From Hydrangea macrophylla (taxonomy: Eukaryota > Streptophyta > Magnoliopsida > Cornales > Hydrangeaceae), in NCBI GenBank assembly GCA_033977485.1, contig CM066983.1, positions 63,908,010 through 63,972,009 on the forward strand: a stretch of 64,000 bases of DNA, in the 5' to 3' direction. Each line of letters begins with the position of its first letter. Positions within the stretch are counted from its first letter, which is position 1. Under the pieces are notes generated by a model that ran no database searches, was not told the origin of the DNA, and saw only the letters and a program-made list of their open reading frames with translations. The translations under genes and the position numbers were made by a program. Positions 53,852 through 64,000 of the stretch are shown in pieces.

Positions 53852-56790
53852 TTGTTCGTGCCCTTGAGCATTTCATAAATTTTATTTATTTTTTATTTTT
53901 GTTTAAGCTAACTTAATTTATTTTTGTAAAAAAAAAAAATTTATAATATTAATATTTAGATTCGTACTTAATTTAGATAGAAAAAGACCTTGAGATAGGG
54001 AGAATGATGCATAGAGAGGAGGGAATGAAATGCAAAATGTGTAAAAACCATGGAGAGTTTAAAGTTTTTCAAGATCTAAAAAGTGGGAACCTTAAATTAT
54101 GACACACATTTAAATATCTAAAGAAATGTCCTAGTTAGCAAAATCATTCCTCTTATATAAGTGAGTGTGTGTATATAATTCTCTCATGCAATTTAGTTAG
54201 TGAGCTCACTTGGGCTTTTATATATGATGAGATGATATATATATGAAGTCTCTATCTTTTGCTATTATGGTTTCCAGCAGCACATGGTATCAGTACTCTA
54301 GCTTCTGTTTCAAGAAGTGCTACATATATAATATTGTCTGTCCACAATTGGATTTCGTTGATGAAAAGATAGAGATATTAGTGATCAAGGCCTAATTAAC
54401 CTATAAATACAAAGCTAAGAAAATGACGAGAAAAAAAAACAACAACATTAATAGTGTGAATTAATTCTATTTCCATTTTCATAAGAACTCGGATATAGAT
54501 CGAAATTAATATTCTTCACTAAGCATTCACTAAGTGCGATTCACTAAGCATTCACTAAGTGCGATCTTTGGTTTATGGAAGAAATAGCTTTTCCTTCATA
54601 TTTTCTGTCCTGCTAAAACCAAAAATTATTCAAACTTTGTAAATATATTTACAAGATAGAAGAAATGGTACGCATGCATGTTGAAAAAAAGAAAAAGAAA
54701 AGGAAGGAAAAAGAAGAAAAAAAAAAAAGCATCTATGATGAAATTCATCATCATGCTATATTTTTTGTGGTATAAAGATATCTAAAAAAAGGTGAGACGG
54801 GGGAGAGAAAGAAAGTGCTAATGAAAGACTAAAGATTTTCATTTCCTTTTATCAGTCTTTCAAAGATCCCAAATTTGGGTATGGCTTCTACTCTCAGTTC
54901 TTGATTAAGTGATTAACCAACTATTTGAAATTAGTTGAGATTATTATCAATTCTTGAGAAATTTGAGTACGTTTCGCGACCTATTTTGATCACTACTTTT
55001 TCAAAATCAAATTAACTTTAATTAAAATTGAAACAAAAAATGCTTTTAAAAGTTGTGAATTGAAGCGTCTTTTAAGATGTTGAACTGAGCATTAAAAAAG
55101 AAATTCAGTGAAGTTGTCAGTTTACAAAAATCTCTAATTATGACAACACTATCAAAAGCTAATCAACGTTTCAAAGGATCTTTACAAAAAAAAATCTCTT
55201 AGTAATAATATTTAGGGTTCTTTAGATTTCAGTCCTTTATTGTATCCGTATCCAGAAATCGATCCATTTTATAAGTCCACTTAAAAATTAGTCCCTCACC
55301 TATTTTGAGGACCAAAATACCCCTATTCCTCCCATAAATCAAGGTTTTAAAATTCAAAACCCAGATTTATTTTATATATATATATATATAGAAAGAGAGA
55401 GAATTAAAATAGAAAATTTAATAAATACCCCAACTCCCATAAATCAGGGTTTTTTAATTCAAAATCTTGATTTGTTATACATATATATATGTGTATATAT
55501 AGAGAGAGAGAATTAACAAAGAAATTTTATCTATTATAGTGAGAAATTTCTAACATTTTTTAACGTATTTGATGATAAATTTCTCACAAAAAAAAAAAAA
55601 ACACCAAATTTCTCACCTTTTTTTATCTATTACAGTGAGAATGGAGCAACAATAGACATGGGTTTGGTGAGAAATTCTCAGTTCTAGAATTTTGATAGAA
55701 ATTTAATAATACAAATTTCTCACTAAAAAAAAACTAGATTATCAAAATGACCCACTATTTTTCAAAATACATACTAACAAAAATCATGAAACTAGACTAA
55801 ACCATCTCTTCTCTCTATCCATGGTATACTTGACTTTTGAGACAAAAGAAAAAAAAAAAAAAAAAACCAGAGACTAGATTGAGAGAGTGGTAGAGAGAGA
55901 GAGTTGCTGGGGGTTACTCATATGACTCACATAATACATAAATCAAAATTCTCACCCAATTTGCCATTGTACAATACATGAATTCCACCACTTTATGGTT
56001 TGTCTTCATTCCCTCACTCTGTAGAGGGCCCTGATTGAGGAAATAACAAAAAAGCAAATTACGATGGCTCGGACATATATAGAAGCCATAAATTCCTTTA
56101 TTAACTTATTTAGATCATCCTCAATATGTTGAAGTAAAAACTTTTCTTACCCAAGTCTTGGTATATCGATTACAACACCAGTATCAAGTTTTTATCAACC
56201 GAAAGATACACTCGATTGGAACAATCATCTAAAACTCTGACCATTCTTGTATCCTCTGACCATTCTTGTATCAATTGGGAAAACGTCGGTGTATCACTTG
56301 AGTAATTGCAAGTAGAATACCAAATCGTCACACCAGGGCAGAGAGAAAGATAGAGAGAGATCATGGGAGGCAGAGAGTGAGATAATGATAAAGAGATATA
56401 AATGGATCTTGATTTATTTGGGTTTCAAATTGAAATCCCTGATTTTAAGTTAATGGCATATACACAGATATGTATATGTATATATATAATGAATGGTAAT
56501 TTTGTCCATAAAAAATACAGATATTTGGGAGAAATGACTAATTCCTAGTATATCTTATTGATTAAGGATGGATTTAAGGGTTTAAAAAGTCAAATACACT
56601 AAATTTTCTTTTGACCCATTATGACTCTATGAGGGACTATATCTTATATTTCTATAATATTTATCCCTCGATCCCTAGTCAAAATACCCACACTTATGCT
56701 TATTACACATATAGTAAAAGATTTTGAATGTTACACATGTATGTGTATAAAACTACAAAACTTTTATTTAAGATTGTTTGTATTTATGTC
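53852..56790. other. Intergenic stretch without supported genes
   Basis: AT-rich. The part at 53985-54060 is a dispersed repeat also seen at 24660-24730. A 25-bp duplication lies at 54523-54570, and a roughly 120-bp imperfect tandem duplication around 55340-55510 includes (TA)n and (GA)n tracts. There is no coding similarity. Confidence 0.45.
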
Positions 56791-56795
56791 AGTAT

Positions 56796-57260
56796 CACTA
56801 CAACAAATTTAACTTTTGTGGCGCACAAAGTGTCACAAATAATCAAAACGCGTCACAAATACTTATTTGTGATACGGTAATGCGTCACAATTAGGATCAC
56901 AACCCTGGTCGCAAATAATTTTTTTGTGACGTAGTCAACGTGTCACAAATAATAACATTATTTGAGATGCAATAGTGCGTCACAAATAATAGAATACGGC
57001 GTCACAAATAAACTGCTATGAATACCAACACGCCACAAATAAGAGTATTATTTGTGACGCACTATATGCGTCACAAATAGTGATTATTTGTGACGTTTAT
57101 ATGCGCCACAAATACTCAATAACTTTAATTATTTTTACTAGTTGTGACGCCTGTACATGCGTCACAAATAATAATGAATATGCTTCACAAATGCTATAGA
57201 AAAATTAAATATATATATATTTTTTTCCTAATTAGGTAATTTTTACGTGCTATATACCTG
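56796..57260. mobile_element. Left end of a CACTA (En/Spm-like) transposon
   Basis: CACTACAACAAATTTAAC begins at 56796, the CACTA terminus. It is followed by a dense set of subterminal TTTGTGACG and CGTCACAAATA motifs in both orientations up to about 57190. The opposite end (TTGTAGTG) is not found, and the element is interrupted near 58200. Confidence 0.85.
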
Positions 57261-57593
57261 CGATAATATCTTCAAAAACACAACTACAAAATGCATGCAC
57301 AAGAAATAAACATCGACTTAAAATTTAAAGATCAAGTCCAACATCCAAAATACAAATTCATACAAATAAAAATTTAAGTGTTTTCCAATATAACACTAAA
57401 ATTCAACACATCCAACATTTGGGATCACAAAACACATCCAACATCTTCCACAATCCAATGCAATTCCAAACCTGAAATGTGAAAAAAAAAAAAAAATACA
57501 TTTTAGCCAATCCAAGAAAAATTATAAAATGAAAAACTCAAAAAAAACATATTTATTTTGAAGTCTAACTAGACAAATGAAAAAATATAACTT

Positions 57594-58195
57594 GTGAGGC
57601 GTAATTTGATAACCGGAAGTCCGTTTTGCATTCCATTTGTTCCCACAACTTTCTTTTGTCGTGTTTGAGATGCAAGTTAAGTTTCACGTCTTTCGGATCG
57701 AAGGTTAAAAACATAGCTTTTTCAAGTCATAGTATGTCAAAACTTATTTTTACGCGCTATTTAATAACCCGAAGCCCGTTTCACATTTCGTTTGTTCCCA
57801 CAACTTTCTTTTGTCGTGTTTGAGGTGCGAGTTATGTTTCACGTCCATCGGATCACCGGTTTACCGTTTCACCCCCCCCCCCCCCCCCCCCCCAAACCCC
57901 AAAAACATAACTTTTTCAAGCCTAAGTATGTCAAAGCTTGTTTTTTACGCGTTACATGATAACCGGAAGTCCATTTTACATTCTGTTTGTTCCCACAACT
58001 TTCTTTAGGCGTGTTTGTGGTGCTAGTTAAGTTTCACGTTCATCGGATCAGCAGTTTATGGTTTCAACCCCCCAAACATAAAAAACTAAGTTTTTTCAAG
58101 CCTAAGTATGTCAAAGCTTGTTTTAGACGCGTTATTTGATAATTGGAAGTCCGTTTTGCATTCCATTTATTCCAAAAACTTTCTTTAGGCGTGTT
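57594..58195. repeat. Tandem repeat of about 160-190 bp next to the CACTA end
   Basis: GATAACCGGAAGTCCGTTTT and CCCACAACTTTCTTTTGTCG recur with start spacings of about 162, 187 and 179 bp, giving three and a half units. A poly-C run at 57873-57893 lies in the second unit. It may be part of the CACTA interior, which is not proven. Confidence 0.8.
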
Positions 58196-58199
58196 TGAT

Positions 58200-58373
58200 A
58201 GGACGCGTCACTAAAGATAGTGAACTTCTCATCCGACTTGGGTATAGCTAGTACCGGTGCGGTAGTGAGTCTCTCTTTCAACTCTAGAAAGGCGTGCTCA
58301 TGCTTCTCTGTCCAGTCGAACTTCAAATTCTTCTTCGTCAATCCGGTTAATGGTGCAGCTATTTTAGAAAACC
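58200..58373 (-). pseudogene. Ty3/gypsy fragment between RT and RNase H
   Basis: On the minus strand it encodes FSKIAAPLTGLTKKNLKFDW and AFLELKERLTTAPVLAIPKS, ending at FTIFSDAS, with no stop over 58 codons. It is cut at 58373 by the LTR of the next element and at about 58200 by unrelated sequence. It may be the remainder of a gypsy copy into which the next element inserted. Confidence 0.85.
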
Positions 58374-60251
58374 TGTCACACCCCAATCCGCTCCGCGGGC
58401 TAGGACACGTGTAACAAGCCAACAAACCAAACAATCATTTGTTTTTAACGTTCCAAAAATAACATTACAAACTGAAATACCAGGGGTAAAATAGCTTTTT
58501 ATCAAACGAAATAATAAAGAGAAATAAAATAAAATCTTTTTTTTTTTTAAATTATCGAATGGTACTTGGACAGAGTTCCCCCTATTATAGTACTATTTCC
58601 CCCTGTTAAACAAGAATTGAAATACCAAAATATCACCAAAACACTTGCAAAAGACTTTTAAAACTTCAATCCACAATATATATTACAATAATTTAATATG
58701 AAACCAAAATATAAACTTATTTTCAAAAACCCAAACACTAGAAATATAAATACCCATCTAAATCCATTTACATATAAACATATTAAATATTAACCATTTA
58801 TCTCAAGCTATCCCAGAATCCCCACAGTTCAACGCTTTTCACTGTGATGCTCGTCCGTACCTGCGTGGTCATTAGCCACAAAAATTGATTAAGCTTTCGC
58901 TTAGTGAGTACGTGGTACTAATCATGCAATTGGAGTATTTAATGTATCATAACCACCAATTAAACATCACAACAATAAATGGTCGCAGGCATGTCAAGTA
59001 ATCAATCACCATCGTTCTGGACCCCTGATTCCGGGCCATTCTCACTTTCGTCGCTTTTAAAGCGATATCACTCACTCTCATGTGACCGTAGTCAATACGT
59101 TGTGGTCGTCACCACCGTCCCCTTTTCTCTGAGGACTTCATCATCATCCCCCTTTTCTCTAAGGAATGGGCGTCCCTTATATACGGGCTAAATAATGGTG
59201 ATTATCAATTGACACCCTTTGACCCAAATAAGCACATAAGCAACTCAACATGTCAACATGACAATTTTAACATTTTAGACATGTTAAATAATAAATTATC
59301 ACATGCTTTTCTACTTAATCATAAATTAAGCATTCTAAGCATTTAATAATAATTATAAGACATTAAACATCCAATTTGGGGATTAGGACACTCACCTCAC
59401 GAATAAGTCCCAAATAAGCCTAGAAATCCTAACCTCCTTCGCAAAACTAGCTCTAGGTATTCCCAATGATATTCCTACATATATATATATCACATATATG
59501 TATCACCCCTTAAAATGGGTCGCAGACTAATATTACCAAAATTGAAAAAGAAAGATATAGAAATAATCATCTCACCTTCAAGAGTCCGAATATGGCTTCG
59601 GTTCGCGAAATAGAGGTCACACGGCAAAGCTACAGTGATAAAATGGCGCAAAACCCTATTTTTTTTCTTTCTTTCTCGTTGAGTCCAACTCTCTGAACTC
59701 TTGTTTAGACTCTTTATTTTTTTTTTTACCCACTAGCCGACTAACATATCCTTATACTAAAGGATATTGTCAAAATTTTATCCTATTTCCATTTACACCC
59801 CCATAAGTTTCTAAATTCTATTATGAAACCTCCTAAACTTTATATTAACTACCAAATGTCTAAGTAGGTATGTGTTTATGTCACGTATGGGTCCCAAAAG
59901 TGGTCCCAAATATTTTATGAAGTTGCTATTTAGCCTACTAATTATGAACCATATTCCAATTCGCCCTCACACGGGTACCCAAATTGGTACCATAAAAGGT
60001 CATAACTAGCAATAAAATATTAAAAGCAATTAAACAAATATTCATTTAATCACATATATGCAACTAAATGCAATTTATCTAACCTGGACCTCCCGTGGGT
60101 CCCATTTCACATCTGTCCAACTGTGCCCTTATCAAAGCACTTATCACATCGGGGTAACTGGAACTTACCACAAATATCACATGCAATTAATTATACTAAT
60201 TAATGCATGAAAAAAAATAAATATTACTTCCATTTTCTGGGTACGGGTATT
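58374..60251 (-). mobile_element. 3' LTR of the young gypsy element (first bases deleted)
   Basis: On the minus strand it ends GGATTGGGGTGTGACA at 58374. Its start should read TGTAATACCCG, but only ATACCCGTACCC remains, fused to RT near 60250. It contains an AAGCGAAAGCTT hairpin near 58887-58900 beside ACTCAC. Confidence 0.88.
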
Positions 60252-62389
60252 ACCCTATTCATCAAGTCCATAAAAGCGGCTGGTGCATTCGTAACCCCAA
60301 ATGGCATGACAAGAAATTCGTAGTGCCCGTACTGAGTCCTGAAAGCTGTCTTCTCAACATTTTCAGCTTTTACCTTCAATTGGTGATACCCAGATCTCAA
60401 GTCAATCTTAGAAAATACTTGTGCCCCTTGCAATTGATCAAATAAGTCATCAATACGCGGCAGTGGATACTTGTTCTTTATAGTCACCTTGTTGATTTCT
60501 CGGTAGTCGATACACATTCTCATTGTCCCGTCCTTCTTCTTCACAAATAAAACTGGTGCTCCCCACGGTGATACACTAGGACGAATGAACCCCTTATCTA
60601 GTAAATCTTGCAGTTGAGTTTTCAATTCCTTCAACTCTACCGGAGCCATTCTATACGGTGCCCGTGAAATTGGTTGAATTCCTGGCATCACATCTATCCT
60701 AAACTCAATTTCCCTTTCAATCAACACACTAGGTAAATCTTCTGGAAAGACGTCTGGAAATTCTTTCACTACTGGTATATCTTCTAATTTCAGTTCAGTA
60801 CTTCTAGTGTCAAGTATACTGTACAAGAATCCCTGACATCCCTTTTTCAACAAACGACACGCTCTGACAGCTGACACCAGATAAGGCGGTGGTGCTACAC
60901 CTGTCCCTTGGAAACAAAATACATCTTGATTGGGCAATCGAAATGTTACTCTCTTATTCTCACAATCAATAATGGCGTGATTTGCAGATAACCAATCCAT
61001 CCCCAAAATGACATCAAAATGTTGAATAACCAATGGCACTAAGTCAACAGTCAAATCTCTACCATTCACATCAATCCCACAAGCTTTAAAGACACCCGAA
61101 CTTACTAGTGGAGCTCCCGATGGAAGTGAAACAGACAAATCAAAATCTAGTAGTTCTAAGGGTTTATCCAAATATTTAGCAAATGGGTGTGAAACAAAAG
61201 AGTGAGTTGACCCCGAATCCAATAATACTTTAGCAGATTGTGAGCATATAGGAAGTATACCTGAAACCACAGTGTCAGCGGTAGTGGTCTCCCCAGGCTT
61301 GAGCTGAAAATACCTTCCTTGTCGTTGCTCCCTCCCTTGAGATTGTTGCTGAGGTGGCCTCTGGCTTGGTGCACTTCCCATAGATGAACTAGAAATTCCT
61401 GGTCCTCTCTTTGGACAATTACGTTCCCGATGCCCCATGTCACCACACAAATAACACCGTATTCTGCTGTCATCTACACCTTGTCTCTGAGTAATACTTT
61501 ATCTTGGCACACTCTGTCTTGATAGATTGGGACAATCTCTTGCCACGTGTCCTGGCCGTCGACAGTTGTTGCAAATGATAGGAGATAAGTTGCACATTCC
61601 CCAATGATACCTACCACAGATCTGACACCTGGGCTTGTTGCCCCCACTTCCCAATGAACTCCCCAAATTCTGTCTCTTGGAACTGCCCTGTCCCTGAAAT
61701 TGACTACCTCCTGGCCTCTTGAATGGTTGACTTTGCCCGGATGACAATACACCTCGCTCAGCAATTAGGGCCACGTCTAACACTTCTGAATACGTCGATA
61801 GTCGGAGTGTATCTACTTTTCCCCTAATTTCATCACGAAGTCCTTCTTCGAATCGTCTTGCCCGAATGAACTCATTTGGAATCAAATCCATCGCAAATCT
61901 GGCCAAACTTGTAAACTGGGCTGCGTAGTCCCTAACGCTCATATTACCCTGACTGAGATGAGAAAACTCTCGGGCTTTCTGATCACTGAAAGATCAAGGA
62001 ATATATTGCTTTGAAAACTCCTCTATAAACCCATTCCAGGTAGTTGGTGCGCCCTGCCTTAATACTGAAGTCCACCAGTTTTGTGCTTCTTCTTTTAAAG
62101 TGTCTGAGGCAAACAAGACCTTCTGTTCCTCTGTACATGGCAAAGCACAAAAAATTCTCTTCATATCGGTCAACCAATGATCAGCCTTCATTGAATCAGA
62201 TTCTCCTTTGAACTGCCCTGGCTTTTGCTTATAGAACATGGCAATAGTTGTTGATTCTGTTCTTTGTTCTGGGTTTGATGAGCTCGGTCCCTCCTCGGTA
62301 ACTCGAGTTTCGGCCACTTTTACCAAATTTTCCATAACTATTTCAATTATGTCCATACGGGCCGAAGATGGGTTCTCACCTCCAGACAT
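60251..62389 (-). pseudogene. Ty3/gypsy gag-protease-RT, one frame, two stop codons, pol truncated
   Basis: The frame begins at ATG 62389 (MSGGENPSS). Gag includes ADHWLTDMKRIF, YAAQFTSLARFA and two CCHC knuckles, CNNCRRPGHVARDC and [14 protein letters not shown]. Protease follows with the DSG active site at about 61217 and ILGMDWL. RT begins near 60700 and carries [28 protein letters not shown] and [17 protein letters not shown]. Only two in-frame stops occur (TGA near 61993 and TAA near 61498), each explainable by one C-to-T change. After MNRV the sequence becomes LTR, so the catalytic RT motif, RNase H and integrase are lost. Confidence 0.93.
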
Positions 62390-62566
62390 CCTTGCCTGGC
62401 ACCCACAACAAAGTATATAAATACATGTTACTTTTAAATAAATTACAATGCATGCTAAATAACATTTTAAAAGCATGCTAAATAAACGTGTATGCATGAT
62501 CGTACTACTACGTGTCATTGTGTACACACTCACGCGTCGTCACTCGTACCCAAGGCTCTAGCCTAT

Positions 62567-62580
62567 TGCTCTGATACCAA
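62567..62580 (-). other. Primer-binding site of the young gypsy element
   Basis: The minus strand reads TTGGTATCAGAGCA, the initiator-Met tRNA complement, five bases from the LTR end at 62585. Confidence 0.92.
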
Positions 62581-62584
62581 AAAT

Positions 62585-64000
62585 TGTCACACCCCAACCC
62601 GTCCCGCGGGCTAGGACACGTGTAACAAGCCAACAAACCAAACAATCATTTGTTTTTAACGTTCCAAAAAGAACATTATAAACTGAAATACCAGGGGTAA
62701 AATAGCTTTTTATCAAACGAAATAATAAAGAGAAATAAAATAAAATCTTTTTTTTTTTAAATTATCGAATGGTACTTGGACAGAGTTCCCCCTATTATAG
62801 TACCATTTCCCCCTGTTAAACAAGAATTGAAATACCAAAATATCACCAAAACACTTGCTAAAAGACTTTTAAAACTTCAATCCACAATATATATTACAAT
62901 AATTTAATATGAAACCAAAATATAAACTTATTTTCAAAAACCCAAACACTAGAAATATAAATACCCATCTAAATCCATTTACATATAAACATATTAAACA
63001 TTAACCATTTATCTCAAGCTATCCCAGAATCCCCACAGTTCAACGCTTCTCACTGTGATGCTCGTCCGTACCTGCGTGGTCATTAGCCACAAAAATTGAT
63101 TAAGCTTTCGCTTAGTGAGTACGTGGTACTAATCATGCAATTGGAGTATTTAATGTATCATAACCACCAATTGAACATCACAACAATAAATGGTCGCAGG
63201 CATGTCAAGTAATCAATCACCATCGTTCTGGACCCCTGATTCCGGGCCATTCTCACTTTCGTCGCTTTTAAAGCGATATCACTCACTCTCATGTGACCGT
63301 AGTCAATTCGTTGTGGTCGTCACCACCGTCCCCTTTTCTCTGAGGACTTCATCATCATCCCCCTTTTTCTCTGAGGAATGGGCGTCCCTTATATACGGGC
63401 TAAATAATGGTGATTATCAATTGACACCCTTTGACCCAAATAAGCACATAAGCAACTCAACATGTCAACATGACAATTTTAACATTTTAGACATGTTAAA
63501 TAATAAATTATCACATGCTTTTCTACTTAATCATAAATTAAGCATTCTAAGCATTTAATAATAATTATAAGACATTAAACATCCAATTTTGGGATTAGGA
63601 CACTCACCTCACGAATAAGTCCCAAGTAAGCCTAGAAATCTCAACCTCCTTCGCAAAACTAGCTCTAGGTATTCCCAATGATATTCCTACATATATATAT
63701 CACATATATGTATCACCCCTTAAAATGGGTCGCGGAATAATATTACCAAAATTGAAAAAGAAAGATATAGAAATAATCATCTGACCTTCACGAGTCCGAA
63801 TATGGCTTCGGTTCGCGAAATAGAGGTCACACGGCAAAGCTACAGTGATAAAATGGCGCGAAACCCTATTTTTTTTTTCTTTCTTTCTCGTTGAGTCCAA
63901 CTCTCTGAACTCTTGTTTAGACTCTTTATTTTTATTTTTTTTACCCACTAGCCGACTAACATATCCTTATACTAAAGGATATTGTCAAAATTTTATCCTA
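62585..64000 (-). mobile_element. 5' LTR of the young gypsy element (incomplete, leaves the window)
   Basis: On the minus strand it ends GGGTTGGGGTGTGACA. It is nearly identical to 58374-59790. The 70- and 122-codon plus-strand open frames in the two copies are LTR read-through and not genes. Confidence 0.92.

Larger units (their letters stand above)
58374..64000 (-). mobile_element. Young Ty3/gypsy element with deleted pol (5' LTR runs past the window)
   Basis: Two LTRs (58374-60251 and 62585 onward) flank a short interior containing gag, protease and the first part of RT on the minus strand. By hand count the LTRs differ at about 20 of 1400 compared sites, so the insertion is recent. The rest of pol, the polypurine tract and the first few LTR bases have been deleted, joining RT directly to the LTR. 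A primer-binding site is intact. Confidence 0.88.

Noticed and set aside
58979..59191. 70-codon frame repeated at 63190 with 122 codons
   Set aside because: It lies in both LTR copies of the same element with frame differences due to single-base indels, and there is no sign of coding constraint.

Overview
This window is plant nuclear DNA, almost certainly from an angiosperm and probably a eudicot. I infer this from nested Ty3/gypsy chromoviruses and Ty1/copia elements primed by initiator-Met tRNA, LTRs opening TGTAATACC or TGTCA-ACCC, a CACTA end with subterminal repeats, and Stowaway, Tourist, hAT and Mutator-type MITEs. I found no intact host gene, tRNA or rRNA gene. The long reading frames are retrotransposon gag-pol remnants, and most short ones are simple-repeat or LTR read-through. 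The species cannot be named from the sequence. It looks like repeat-rich, probably pericentromeric or intergenic, heterochromatin.

Left third (1-20700): a nest of elements. A minus-strand gypsy chromovirus (11181-17518, gag-PR-RT) shares one LTR (17519-19722) with a second minus-strand gypsy remnant (integrase and chromodomain, 19723-20695). This tandem was split at the RT by a large non-autonomous element that lacks protein-coding sequence (LARD-like, 2251-11180, minus strand). The LARD holds a solo LTR (6114-8546, TSD TGTCT), and the gypsy gag holds another (12282-15299, TSD ACGCA). A copia LTR end (1742-2250) sits in the LARD's 3' LTR, and one more LTR (1-1741) adjoins that copia remnant.

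Middle (20700-39500): a Mutator-type MITE, a rearranged copia element (inverted integrase next to RT/RNase H, then its 3' LTR), a minus-strand chromovirus (25589-32236), and a plus-strand gypsy element (32237-36039). The last shares its polypurine tract and LTR type with the LARD and is the likely autonomous partner family. Next come an 841-bp hAT element with a perfect 8-bp TSD and an array of roughly 195-bp tandem repeats.

Right third (39500-64000): mainly DNA transposons and MITEs. They include a 2.4-kb Mutator-like element with long TIRs and a perfect 9-bp TSD, two Stowaways, several Mutator-type foldbacks, a Tourist-like element, a TRIM-like mini LTR element and a CACTA end. The region finishes with a young minus-strand gypsy element (58374 to beyond 64000). 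It has one gag-PR-RT frame interrupted by only two stop codons, but most of its pol has been deleted.

The most interesting signals lie inside the LTRs. Related LTR families carry different palindromic, CpG-centred arrays (CAATCGATTG, TCGCGCGA-type, TTCGACCGGTCGAA) around a similar promoter/hairpin layout. Several also share a short acidic, tyrosine-rich frame ending in a DYPYAN/S-stop-like sequence. The LARD contains five hairpins whose stems covary. One gypsy element has a decayed acidic ORF upstream of gag.
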